NCBI GenBank assembly: GCA_018715765.1
Contig: DVKY01000120.1
Location: forward strand, 1-22,679
Length of the DNA stretch: 22,679 nt
Direction: 5' to 3'
Source of the DNA: Fimivicinus intestinavium
Lineage (GTDB): Bacteria; Bacillota; Clostridia; Oscillospirales; Acutalibacteraceae
Of the stretch, positions 6,983-15,023 are shown piece after piece. Position 1 is the first letter of the stretch. Each line of letters opens with the position of its first letter. Made by a program: the position numbers and the translations under genes. Under the pieces are notes generated by a model, which had not been told where the DNA came from, made no database searches, and was given only the letters and a program-made list of their open reading frames with translations.

Positions 6983-7843
6983 ATGCATAAACGAACCAAG
7001 CGAATTTTAAAATGGACGCTGATCCCGCTGGGCTGCGTCGCGCTCTTTTTTTTGCTCTCGTTCCTGCTCAACGCCGCTGCCGAGCCGGGCGACCATGTCT
7101 CCCCGGGTTATGAGCGGGTTGACCTCACGCCGCTTCTGGAGCAGGCTGCGCTCACAGACGATGACTATCAAACGCTCTACGAGCAGACCGGGCTGGGCAG
7201 GCCCGCTGTGCAGGATTTGCTGCTCCTGCCGGATGGAAAAGCGAAAATTCTCCAATTTCAGGAGGATTTCCTCCGGGAGCCGCAGATTACATGCAAGCAA
7301 ATCTCCATCACCGCCTATCAGGAGAGCCTGACGGATGAAAACGGCAGCCGGATCTACGGCTTTGAGCTTGCTCCTCTGAAGGATGGAGATATCCTTCTAA
7401 CGCGCTCCATGCATTCCTTCGGCTGGCGGCATGGCCACGCAGCTCTGGTTACCGACGCCGCAGCCGGGCAGACGCTGGAGGCAATTTCTCTCGGCGTGGA
7501 TTCCGCATATCGCAGCGCCAACGGCTGGCGCGATTGGCCCACCTTCATCCTCCTGCGGCCCAAGGCGGCGTATCAGGAAAAGGCCGCCCAAGCCGTCGCG
7601 TTTGCAAACGAGCATCTCGCCGGTATCCCCTATAACCTCGTGGCCGGCATCTTCACCTCCAAATTTCAGGAGGAGCCCGGCGGCACACAGTGCGCGCACC
7701 TTGTATGGGAGGCCTATCAATCCGCCGGGCTTGATCTCGACGCCGACGGCGGCAAAATCGTCACGGTCAAGGATCTGGTCAACCTCGAGTATCTCGACGT
7801 TGTGCAGATCTATGGGGTGGATCCGGAGGAAATTTGGCCGTAA
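6983..7843 (+). CDS. Membrane-anchored NlpC/P60-superfamily (YiiX-like) hydrolase
   Basis: A 286-residue protein with a basic start and one hydrophobic segment at residues 9-33, so it is anchored in the membrane or exported with the rest outside. The C-terminal half has the circularly permuted papain-like arrangement: GDILLTRS at 135-142, HGHAALVTD with His152, a TLEA strand near 164, and TQCAHLVWEAY with the putative nucleophile Cys237. In this permuted group the His precedes the Cys, as here. Family members cleave amide or ester bonds in cell-wall or lipid-type substrates; the substrate here is unknown. Start ATG at 6983 has GAAAGGAAG about 8 nt upstream. It ends just before a bidirectional terminator. 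Confidence 0.78.
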   Translation: MHKRTKRILKWTLIPLGCVALFFLLSFLLNAAAEPGDHVSPGYERVDLTPLLEQAALTDDDYQTLYEQTGLGRPAVQDLLLLPDGKAKILQFQEDFLREPQITCKQISITAYQESLTDENGSRIYGFELAPLKDGDILLTRSMHSFGWRHGHAALVTDAAAGQTLEAISLGVDSAYRSANGWRDWPTFILLRPKAAYQEKAAQAVAFANEHLAGIPYNLVAGIFTSKFQEEPGGTQCAHLVWEAYQSAGLDLDADGGKIVTVKDLVNLEYLDVVQIYGVDPEEIWP

Positions 7844-7923
7844 AAAGCAGCTTCCAGATAGGAAACAGCGGATAGGAATGCCAAAGAAAACCTGCCCCGG
7901 TGGCAACGCATAAAAATTTTTTG

Positions 7924-8007
7924 AAAAAAATCACGCTGTGAGAGACGGCAAGCGGACGAGCTCTTTACGGAGCGCCCGCCTGCTGCATTCTTGCAGCGTG
8001 GTTTTTT
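7924..8007. terminator. Bidirectional terminator between convergent genes
   Basis: CACGCTG (7932-7938) pairs with CAGCGTG (7994-8000). Six T residues follow on the plus strand (8002-8007) and seven on the minus strand (plus-strand A at 7924-7930). The 55-nt interior can fold further (GCTC/GAGC and CTGC/GCAG stems). It ends the hydrolase gene on one side and the XRE pseudogene on the other. Confidence 0.75.
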
Positions 8008-8016
8008 ATCTATCAA

Positions 8017-8325
8017 TTATAGATATAGCCGGTCGATCAGGCGAATGACCAGCTCCTGATCCTCTTGCGGCAATGCATTGAGCTTCCGGCAAGCCTCACG
8101 CGTGGCAAGCGGAGGCAAATCGGCGGCAAAAAATTCTACCGGAGTTATCCCAAAATAATCTCAAATTTCTAAGAACATAGCCATGGAGGGCAGCGCCCGG
8201 CCGGAGGTAATGCTCTGGATATAGCCTTTGCTCTGGCCAAGCTCATAGCTGAGCTGGTATTCTGATAAATTTCGTTCCAGGCGCAGCCGGGTGATACGCT
8301 CCCGAATCAAATCTTCATACGTCAT
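8017..8325 (-). pseudogene. XRE-family helix-turn-helix regulator with in-frame TGA
   Basis: A minus-strand frame of 103 codons starts at ATG 8325 (GGAGGG 8 nt upstream) and ends at TAA 8017-8019. It encodes a clear XRE regulator: an HTH region covering residues 7-60 with LRLERNLSEYQLSYELGQS and GYIQSITSGRALPSM, then DYFGITPVEFF, then a helical tail ending RLIDRLYL. Codon 55 is TGA (8161-8163), at the position where homologues commonly have Cys (E-I-C-D-Y-F), so one base change from TGC or TGT explains it. No frameshift is present and the codons after the stop remain coherent, so the mutation is recent, or the base is a sequencing error, or the stop is read through. TGA ends other genes in this window (for example thrS-1), arguing against general recoding. 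The truncated 54-residue product would still contain most of the DNA-binding helix-turn-helix. Confidence 0.85.
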
Positions 8326-8411
8326 ATGAATTGCCCTCCTACAGTGAATAGGATAAGGCGTTTTCGCGTCTCAATGGCTAATTTATTTAATGTATCATTA
8401 GCCCGACTGCT

Positions 8412-9086
8412 TTACACGGCAATTGGCAAAATATACCAATAAACCGCCACAAAGTGCAGCGTGCTGCCCGCCAGCACAAAAATATGGAACAGCGCGTGAA
8501 AATATTTGACCTTTTTCCCCAGGCCATAGAGAATCGCGCCCACCGTATAGACCACGCCGCCCAAAATCACGAGCACGATCCCCGCTGTGCTGAGCGCACG
8601 GAACAGCGGCCGCACCACCAGCAGCAGCGTCCAGCCGATGGCGATATAGAGCACCATCTCCATCACTTTAAATTTTTCAAAGTCAATCAATGTGAGGATG
8701 ATCCCCAACAGCGCGCAGCCCCAGGCGACGCCGAACATGACCCAGCCCGCCGTATTATTTTCCGAGCGTAGAGCAATGAGCACGCAGGGGGTGATCGTCC
8801 CTGCAATCAGCAGATAGATCACGCCGTGATCCACAATGCGCATGAACCGCTTTGCATTCCCCGCCGGCAGTCCATGATAAAGCGCGGAGCAGAAATACAG
8901 AATAATCATGGAGGCGCCATAAATCACGGAGCTGACAACCCCCACCGCAGAATCCAGCTTTGCCGCGCGCACTGTGCACATCACAAGCACCACAATGCCA
9001 AACACCGCGCCCACTGCGTGGGTGACGGAATTGATGATATCCTCTCTTTTTCCATATTGAATCAGCGGAACCTTATCCAACGACAT
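8412..9086 (-). CDS. Hemolysin III family (PAQR-like) membrane protein
   Basis: A 224-residue protein with about seven membrane segments. It matches the YqfA/HlyIII family: REDIINSVTHAVGAVFG near the start with the conserved His, SALYHGLP with the second conserved His, VDHGVIYLLIAGTITP, and FHALFHIFVLAGSTLHF at the end. These residues form the metal site shared with PAQR receptors. The biological role in bacteria is uncertain; the hemolysin name is historical. ATG at 9086 is chosen over 9140 because GGGAGG lies 9 nt upstream and the family starts here. A strong promoter is at 9136-9164. Confidence 0.9.
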   Translation of the reverse strand: MSLDKVPLIQYGKREDIINSVTHAVGAVFGIVVLVMCTVRAAKLDSAVGVVSSVIYGASMIILYFCSALYHGLPAGNAKRFMRIVDHGVIYLLIAGTITPCVLIALRSENNTAGWVMFGVAWGCALLGIILTLIDFEKFKVMEMVLYIAIGWTLLLVVRPLFRALSTAGIVLVILGGVVYTVGAILYGLGKKVKYFHALFHIFVLAGSTLHFVAVYWYILPIAV

Positions 9087-9135
9087 CGCAATGGACCTCC
9101 CTTTCCGGATTACATCCGGCCGAATTGATGCACCC

Positions 9136-9164
9136 ATCATATCACTCTACGCATATCATGTCAA
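9136..9164 (-). promoter_or_regulatory. Promoter of the hemolysin III gene
   Basis: On the minus strand TTGACA (9159-9164), 17-nt spacer, TATGAT (9136-9141); near-consensus. It gives a leader of about 45 nt. Confidence 0.85.
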
Positions 9165-9234
9165 TAGTTTCCGCAATTAATAGTTTGATAATCTTTTAAA
9201 AATATGTAAATTATATTTCATACGGTTTTTAATA

Positions 9235-10131
9235 CTATGTTATCACTCCAGATAGATCAAACGGCGGAATATACTCCTCTCTGGCAGAGGATAACTCCTG
9301 AAGGTAGCCTCCCGTCATCCCCAATTCCAGCAGCTTATCCACCACCTTTTCATATTCCCGGCGTGTGATGCGCCGCCTAAGCTCCGGGAAGGCATCGAGC
9401 TCCCCACAGGGCGTGTATTGGCACATCAGGCTGACAAGCGTGCCCTCCGGCAAATGGTCATGCATCCACTCCAGCGCCTGAATGGACTGCGCCGTATTTT
9501 GCGGCAGGATCAGGTGCCGGACGATCAGCCCCTTCCTCATCAGGCCGTTGCTGTCAAAGACCGCCTCGCCCACCTGACGGCTCATCTCCAAAATCGCCTG
9601 CGATGCAACGGTAAAATAATCCGCCGCGCCGGAATACCGCAGGGAAACGGCGCTGTCCACATATTTCAGATCGGGCAAATAAATATCGATCAAGCCCTCC
9701 AGCTCCCGCAGCGTTTCTACGCGATCATAGCCGCCGGAATTATAGACGACCGACACAGGCGAGCGGTAGCGGCGCAGCACCTGCGCAAGCATGGGCGCAT
9801 AATGGGTTGGGTTGACCAGATTGAGATTATGCGCCCCCTGCTCAATCAGCTGGTCAAACATGCGCATCAAATTCTCCGGTGTGACAGGCGCGCCAAACCG
9901 GCCGAGGCTGATTTTTTGATTTTGGCAATAAACACACCGCAGAGAACAGCCGGAGAAAAAGACGGCCCCCGAGCCGTTTTGCCCGCTGATGCAGGGCTCC
10001 TCCCAGTAATGCAGCGCAGCGCGCGCCACGATAAAGCCCGCCGGCATCCCACAGACGCCCTTTGAATCGCCTCCCTCCTCCCGCAGGGTACGGCAGCGCC
10101 GTGGGCAAGCTTCGCAGATAAAGGATTGCAT
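9235..10131 (-). CDS. PflX-like radical SAM protein (COG1313)
   Basis: A 298-residue iron-sulfur protein. The radical SAM motif CSLRCVYC has Cys62, Cys66 and Cys69, which hold a 4Fe-4S cluster that cleaves S-adenosylmethionine. An N-terminal Cys set (Cys6, Cys9, Cys13, Cys27) may hold a second site. The body (VNPTHYAPML, YNSGGYD, IYLPDLKY, GLIVRHLILPQN) is typical of COG1313, related to pyruvate formate-lyase activating enzymes, whose substrates are not established. No pyruvate formate-lyase or AMMECR1/Memo partner is in the window, so its target is unknown. ATG at 10131 has AAGGAG 7 nt upstream and is preferred to one at 10152. Its promoter is at 10155-10183. Confidence 0.88.
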   Translation of the reverse strand: MQSFICEACPRRCRTLREEGGDSKGVCGMPAGFIVARAALHYWEEPCISGQNGSGAVFFSGCSLRCVYCQNQKISLGRFGAPVTPENLMRMFDQLIEQGAHNLNLVNPTHYAPMLAQVLRRYRSPVSVVYNSGGYDRVETLRELEGLIDIYLPDLKYVDSAVSLRYSGAADYFTVASQAILEMSRQVGEAVFDSNGLMRKGLIVRHLILPQNTAQSIQALEWMHDHLPEGTLVSLMCQYTPCGELDAFPELRRRITRREYEKVVDKLLELGMTGGYLQELSSAREEYIPPFDLSGVIT

Positions 10132-10154
10132 CCTACTCTCTCCTTTCCCCAAGC

Positions 10155-10183
10155 ATCATAAAACACAGCTGTGCAAAAGGCAA
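10155..10183 (-). promoter_or_regulatory. Promoter of the PflX-like gene
   Basis: On the minus strand TTGCCT (10178-10183), 17-nt spacer, TATGAT (10155-10160). It diverges from the plus-strand promoter at 10214. Confidence 0.6.
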
Positions 10184-10213
10184 GCAAAAAGGCATGAAAA
10201 TCTGATTCCCCGC

Positions 10214-10242
10214 TTAACAAATACCGGCATTTGGAGTATAAT
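10214..10242 (+). promoter_or_regulatory. Promoter of the GDPD gene
   Basis: TTAACA (10214-10219), 17-nt spacer, TATAAT (10237-10242), giving a leader of about 48 nt before the ATG at 10296. Confidence 0.8.
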
Positions 10243-10295
10243 AGGCGCAGAGAAACGCACACTTTTTATCCAGATGAAGAACAGGAGCGGTTTTT

Positions 10296-11036
10296 ATGAC
10301 GAAAATTCTCGCGCACCGCGGAGCGAACAAGCACGCGCCGCAAAACACGCTGCCCGCCTTTCTCAAGGCCATTGAGCTTGGCGCGGACGGTGTGGAAAAC
10401 GACGTCCACCTGACGAAGGACGGTCAGCTGGTCATCTGCCACAACTATACGATTGATGAAACCTCCAACGGCACAGGCAGCATTACCGACTATACGCTGG
10501 ATGAGCTTAAAAAATTCGATTTTGGAGCCTATTTCTCCCCTGCATTTGCGGGCACGCAAATCCCCACGCTCGATGAATTCCTGGAGATTGCCGACCCCTT
10601 TCAGATCATCAATGTGGAAATCAAAAGCCCAAAATCAGGCGAGAAGGAGATTGTCCGCAAAACCATTGAATGTGTGAAAGCGCACCGCCTGTTTGACCGC
10701 CTGATCATCTCAAGCTTTGACCCGCGCCTGCTCGTAGAGGCAAAGGAGATTGACCCTGCCACCCGCACCGGTTTTTTATACTCCCCGGATTCCCCGGTGA
10801 TCGAGCAGGTTTACGACGACCCGATCGCTTATGCAAAAGGAATCCATGCGGACGCACTGCATCCGCTTATCGCCTATGTGGATGAGGATTACATAGAGGA
10901 GTGCCACAAAGCAGGCATCATTGTGAACCCTTGGACCGTCAATCTGGAGGAAGCCATGCGCCTTTGCAGCGAGTGGGGGTCAGACGGAATCATCACAGAT
11001 ACGCCGGATATCGCCGTGCAGGAAATCCGTAAATAA
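10296..11036 (+). CDS. Glycerophosphodiester phosphodiesterase
   Basis: Hydrolyses glycerophosphodiesters to glycerol 3-phosphate and an alcohol. The 246-residue protein is all GDPD domain, with no signal peptide, so it is cytoplasmic (UgpQ-like in that respect). Catalytic and metal-binding residues are visible: His7 and Arg8 in LAHRGA, Glu34 and Asp36 in DGVENDVHLTKDG, His49 in ICHN, then NVEIKSP and the C-terminal NPWTVN and DGIITDTP. AGGAGC lies about 8 nt before the ATG. No glycerol 3-phosphate transporter is adjacent. It converges with thrS-2 at a shared terminator. Confidence 0.93.
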   Translation: MTKILAHRGANKHAPQNTLPAFLKAIELGADGVENDVHLTKDGQLVICHNYTIDETSNGTGSITDYTLDELKKFDFGAYFSPAFAGTQIPTLDEFLEIADPFQIINVEIKSPKSGEKEIVRKTIECVKAHRLFDRLIISSFDPRLLVEAKEIDPATRTGFLYSPDSPVIEQVYDDPIAYAKGIHADALHPLIAYVDEDYIEECHKAGIIVNPWTVNLEEAMRLCSEWGSDGIITDTPDIAVQEIRK

Positions 11037-11064
11037 CCGCCCCTTTCATCGCCTTACAAAACGC

Positions 11065-11101
11065 GCCCTCCCCCGTGCCGCCAGGCAGCATGGGGGAGGG
11101 C
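11065..11101. terminator. Convergent terminator between GDPD and thrS-2
   Basis: GCCCTCCCCC (11065-11074) pairs perfectly with GGGGGAGGGC (11092-11101), with an inner GCC/GGC helix. The plus strand continues TTCTTCT; on the minus strand the following sequence is GCGTTTTG. It probably serves both genes. Confidence 0.75.
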
Positions 11102-11126
11102 TTCTTCTATGCCGTAAAGCGGCAGC

Positions 11127-13064
11127 TTATTTTTTCTCCGCAATCTCAAGCAGTGCGCGGGCAAGGAAATCATCGACCGCCATTGTGCCGATATCCCCCT
11201 CGCTGCGGCGGCGGACGGACACCGTGCCGCCCTCCGCCTCCTTATCGCCGATGACAAGCATATACGGGATTTTTTGCAGCTGCGCCTCACGGATCTTATA
11301 GCCGATCTTCTCGCTGCGCTCATCGAGCTCCACGCGAAGCCCTGCGTCAAACAGCTTCTGATAAACCTCACGCGCCCTCTCATGGTGCCGCTCGGAGATG
11401 GGCAAAATGCGGGCCTGCTCCGGCGCCAGCCACAGCGGGAACGCGCCCGCATATTTTTCAATCAGCAGCGCAAGCGTCCGCTCATAGCAGCCGATGGAGG
11501 TGCGGTGGATAATATAGGGGTTCTTTTTAACGCCATCCCGATCCGTATACTCCATTCCAAACTTCTCCGCCAACATCTGATCGATCTGGATGGTGATAAG
11601 CGTATCCTCTTTGCCATGGACATTTTTAATCTGAATATCGAGCTTTGGCCCGTAGAACGCGGCCTCGCCTACGCCCACGGCATAGTCCAGCCCCAGGTGA
11701 TCCAGAATTTTTTGCATCACGCCCTGCGCCTCCGCCCATTGTTCGGGCGTGCCAATATATTTTTCGCGGTCGTCCGGATCCCACTGGGAAAAGCGGTAGG
11801 ATACATCCTCGTACAGTCCCACCGTTTTCAACATAAAAATGGCCAGCTCCAGACAGCCTTTGAATTCCTCCTCCAGCTGCTCGGGCGTGCACATCAGATG
11901 GCCCTCGGAAATTGTGAACTGCCGCACGCGGATCAGCCCATGCATTTCGCCGGAGGCCTCGTTGCGGAAAAGCGTGGAGGTTTCGTTGTAGCGCAGGGGC
12001 AGGTCGCGGTAAGAGCGCGATTTATTCAGATACGCCTGATACTGGAACGGACAGGTCATCGGGCGCAGGGCAAATACCTCATCATCCTTCTCCTCATCGC
12101 CCAGCACAAACATGCCATCCTTATAATGATCCCAATGGCCGGATATCTTATAGAGATCGCTCTTTGCCATAAACGGCGTTTTCGTCAGCAGCCATCCTCG
12201 CTTTTGCTCCTCATCCTCCACAAAGCGCTGCAAAATCTGAACGATACGCGCGCCCTTGGGCAGTAGGATCGGCAGCCCCTGGCCAATCACATCGGAGGTT
12301 GTAAAAAGCTCCAGCTCGCGGCCGAGCCTGTTGTGGTCCCGCTTTTTGGCCTCTTCCAGGCGGGCCAGGTGCTCCTCCAGCGCTGATTGCTTCGGGAACG
12401 CCGTACCATAGATACGCTGGAGCATCTTATTCTTCGCATCGCCGCGCCAGTAGGCGCCCGTGCAGTTTGTAAGCTTAAAGGCCTTTACACGTCCGGTGTC
12501 CGGGATATGCGGCCCTGCACACAGCTCTGTGAATTCCCCCTGCCGGTAGAAGGAGATCTGCTCGCCCTTGCCGGCATGCTCTGCAATGAGCTCTACCTTA
12601 TAAGGCTCGTTTCTCTCCTCCATCAGCTTTACCGCATCGCCAGGCGCAAGCTCAAACCGCTCCAGCGAGAGAGCCTCCTTAACGATCTTTTTCATCTCCG
12701 CTTCTATTCTCGTCAAGGCTTCCGGGGTGAATGGCTCCGCAGCGTCAAAATCGTAATAAAAGCCATTGTCCACCGCCGGGCCAATCGCCAGCTTTACATC
12801 CGGATACAGCCGTTTGACTGCCTGCGCCAGAATGTGAGATGCGGTATGCCAGAAGGCATGTTTTCCCTCCGCATCGTCAAAGGTTAAAATGGAAAGCTCG
12901 CAATCGCCAGGCAGCACGGTGCGCAAATCGCAGACCACATCGTCAATTTTGCATGCGCATGCGGATTTATAGAGCCCGGCGCCCAAGCTTTTCGCCACAT
13001 CCATCGCCGTGGCCCCATCCTCATACGAGCGGATAACGCCGTCCTTTAATGTTACACGAATCAT
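11127..13064 (-). CDS. thrS2: Threonyl-tRNA synthetase 2, divergent catalytic core
   Basis: Charges tRNA(Thr). 645 residues with domains in order: TGS (1-60), editing domain with HTASH (His73, His77) and CAGPH (Cys182, His186), class II core (about 245-540) and anticodon-binding domain (about 545-640). The editing residues fall on the E. coli numbers. Zinc ligands are kept: Cys338 in MTCPF, His389 in SEGHLM, His520 in IHRTS. The core differs strongly from its upstream neighbour: at the amino-acid pocket FTQDDAHIF is replaced by FTISEGHLM, so Gln becomes Ile385 and Asp becomes Glu387. I recall this core type in other Clostridia. ATG at 13064 is taken; a TTG at 13070 overlaps the preceding stop. 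AATGGGGATT serves as a weak ribosome binding site, so translation is probably coupled to thrS-1. Confidence 0.93.
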   Translation of the reverse strand: MIRVTLKDGVIRSYEDGATAMDVAKSLGAGLYKSACACKIDDVVCDLRTVLPGDCELSILTFDDAEGKHAFWHTASHILAQAVKRLYPDVKLAIGPAVDNGFYYDFDAAEPFTPEALTRIEAEMKKIVKEALSLERFELAPGDAVKLMEERNEPYKVELIAEHAGKGEQISFYRQGEFTELCAGPHIPDTGRVKAFKLTNCTGAYWRGDAKNKMLQRIYGTAFPKQSALEEHLARLEEAKKRDHNRLGRELELFTTSDVIGQGLPILLPKGARIVQILQRFVEDEEQKRGWLLTKTPFMAKSDLYKISGHWDHYKDGMFVLGDEEKDDEVFALRPMTCPFQYQAYLNKSRSYRDLPLRYNETSTLFRNEASGEMHGLIRVRQFTISEGHLMCTPEQLEEEFKGCLELAIFMLKTVGLYEDVSYRFSQWDPDDREKYIGTPEQWAEAQGVMQKILDHLGLDYAVGVGEAAFYGPKLDIQIKNVHGKEDTLITIQIDQMLAEKFGMEYTDRDGVKKNPYIIHRTSIGCYERTLALLIEKYAGAFPLWLAPEQARILPISERHHERAREVYQKLFDAGLRVELDERSEKIGYKIREAQLQKIPYMLVIGDKEAEGGTVSVRRRSEGDIGTMAVDDFLARALLEIAEKK

Positions 13065-13066
13065 AT

Positions 13067-14992
13067 TCAATCCCCATTCTCAATCCATTTTTTCGCATGA
13101 TTTTCCGCAAGAGCAGTTGCGATAAATTTTTCTACTGTTACCGCGCCAAGATCGCCCTCGCCGCGTCGGCGGACGGATACTGTCCCGTTCTCCGCCTCCT
13201 TGTCGCCGATGACAAGCATATACGGAATTTTTTGCAGCTGCGCCTCACGGATCTTATAGCCGATTTTTTCGCTGCGCTCATCAAGCTCCACGCGAAGCCC
13301 TGCGTCAAAAAGTTTTTGATAAACCTCACGCGCTTTTTCATGGTGGCGTTCAGAGATTGGCAGGATGCGCACCTGTTCCGGCGCGAGCCACAGCGGGAAC
13401 GCGCCCGCAAAATGCTCGATCAGGATGCCGATGAAGCGCTCAATGCTGCCAAACACCACGCGGTGAATCATAATCGGGCGGTGCTTTTGCCCGTCCGCAC
13501 CCGTATATTCTAGCTCAAAGCGCTCCGGCAGCTGAAAATCAAGCTGAATTGTGCCGCACTGCCAGGTTCTGCCTAGGCAATCCTGCAAATGGAAATCCAA
13601 CTTCGGGCCATAAAACGCGCCGTCGCCTTCGTTCACTTCATAATCATAGCCCAGCTCCGTAATCGCGTCGCGCAGGGCGTTTGTTGCACGCTCCCAATCC
13701 GCAAGCTCGCCCATGTGATCCTCCGGCATGGTGGAGAGCTCGATCTTGTAGGGGAAGCCAAACGTACCGTATACCCTGTCGATGAGCGCCACTACGCCCT
13801 TGATCTCCTCCTTGATCTGCTCCGGCGTCATGAAGATATGCGCATCGTCCTGCGTAAAGCAGCGCACGCGCATCAACCCGTGCAGCGCGCCGGAGAGCTC
13901 ATGGCGGTGCACCAGCCCCAGTTCACCCACCCGCAGAGGCAAATCGCGGTAGGAGCGCATCTTCGTTTTATACACCAGCATCCCGCCGGGGCAGTTCATC
14001 GGCTTGATCGCAAAATCTTCCTCATCAATCACCGTCGTATACATATTTTCCTTATAATGCGCCCAGTGGCCGCTGCGCTCCCACAGCGTCCGGCTGAGGA
14101 TCATGGGGGTGGATATCTCCTGATAACCCGCCTCGCGGTGGATTTCACGCCAATAATCGATCAGCAGATTTTTGAGAATCATGCCCTTTGGCAGGAAGAA
14201 GGGGAAGCCTGGTCCTTCATCCATAATCGCAAACAGCTCCAGTTCCTTCCCGAGCTTCCGGTGATCGCGCTTCTTCGCCTCCTCCATGCGGGCAAGGTAT
14301 TCCTCCAGCGATGATTGCTTCGGAAACGCCGTACCGTAGATGCGCTGGAGCATTTTGTTTTTTGCATCGCCGCGCCAGTAGGCGCCCGTGCAGTTTGTAA
14401 GCTTAAAGGCTTTCACGCGGCCCGTATCCGGGATATGCGGCCCTGCGCACAGCTCTGTGAATTCCCCCTGCCGGTAGAAGGAGATCTGCTCGCCCTTGCC
14501 GGCATGCTCTGCAATGAGCTCTACCTTATAAGGCTCGTTTCTCTCCTCCATCAGCTTTACCGCATCGCCGGGCGCAAGCTCAAACCGCTCCAGCGGGAGG
14601 GCCTCCTTAACGATCTTTTTCATCTCCGCTTCGATCTTCTCGAGCGCCTCCGGCGTAAAGGGCTCGTCAGCGTCAAAATCGTAATAAAAGCCATTGTCGA
14701 TCGCCGGCCCAATGGTGAGCTTAACGGCCGGATAGAGCCGCTTAACAGCCTGCGCCATAATGTGAGATGCAGTATGCCAGAAGGCATGTTTTCCCTCCGC
14801 ATCGTCAAAGGTGAGGATGGAAAGCGTGCACCCATCCGGCAAGGCGGTACGCAGATCGCAGGCCTCGCCGTTTATTTTGCAGGCGCACGCAGCCTTATAA
14901 AGCCCCGCGCCCAGGCTTTTGGCAACATCCAGCGCCGTAGCCCCTTCTTCAAACTGACGGATCTCTCCGTCCCTGAGTGTAACATGGATCAT
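13067..14992 (-). CDS. thrS: Threonyl-tRNA synthetase 1, canonical core
   Basis: Charges tRNA(Thr) with threonine and clears mis-charged serine. The 641-residue protein has a TGS domain, an editing domain with His73, His77, Cys182 and His186, a canonical class II core and an anticodon-binding domain. Zinc ligands are Cys334 (MNCPGG), His385 (QDDAHIF) and His510 (IHRVVF), matching E. coli within one residue; Gln381 and Asp383 of the threonine pocket are present. Motif 2 is VHRHELSGALHGLMRVR. AGGAGG lies 11 nt before the ATG. It starts 31 nt after the araC stop with no terminator or promoter between, and its TGA stop overlaps the region just before thrS-2. The ends are near-identical to thrS-2 at DNA level (12520-12641 equals 14448-14569), the core is not. 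Confidence 0.96.
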   Translation of the reverse strand: MIHVTLRDGEIRQFEEGATALDVAKSLGAGLYKAACACKINGEACDLRTALPDGCTLSILTFDDAEGKHAFWHTASHIMAQAVKRLYPAVKLTIGPAIDNGFYYDFDADEPFTPEALEKIEAEMKKIVKEALPLERFELAPGDAVKLMEERNEPYKVELIAEHAGKGEQISFYRQGEFTELCAGPHIPDTGRVKAFKLTNCTGAYWRGDAKNKMLQRIYGTAFPKQSSLEEYLARMEEAKKRDHRKLGKELELFAIMDEGPGFPFFLPKGMILKNLLIDYWREIHREAGYQEISTPMILSRTLWERSGHWAHYKENMYTTVIDEEDFAIKPMNCPGGMLVYKTKMRSYRDLPLRVGELGLVHRHELSGALHGLMRVRCFTQDDAHIFMTPEQIKEEIKGVVALIDRVYGTFGFPYKIELSTMPEDHMGELADWERATNALRDAITELGYDYEVNEGDGAFYGPKLDFHLQDCLGRTWQCGTIQLDFQLPERFELEYTGADGQKHRPIMIHRVVFGSIERFIGILIEHFAGAFPLWLAPEQVRILPISERHHEKAREVYQKLFDAGLRVELDERSEKIGYKIREAQLQKIPYMLVIGDKEAENGTVSVRRRGEGDLGAVTVEKFIATALAENHAKKWIENGD

Positions 14993-15023
14993 TATGACAA
15001 AACCTCCTGCTTCATACTCTCAT

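Noticed and set aside
8017..8325. TGA as a selenocysteine codon in the XRE gene
   Set aside because: No SECIS-like hairpin is apparent after the codon, the family is not known to use selenocysteine, and TGA ends other genes here.
11274..12266. Plus-strand open frame of 330 codons opposite thrS-2
   Set aside because: Antisense shadow of a strongly conserved synthetase; a similar shadow occurs opposite thrS-1 because the two genes share sequence.
12520..14569. The duplicated thrS sequence as an assembly artefact
   Set aside because: The cores between the identical stretches are fully different and both frames are intact, and small differences flank the identical run, so a true tandem pair is far more likely.
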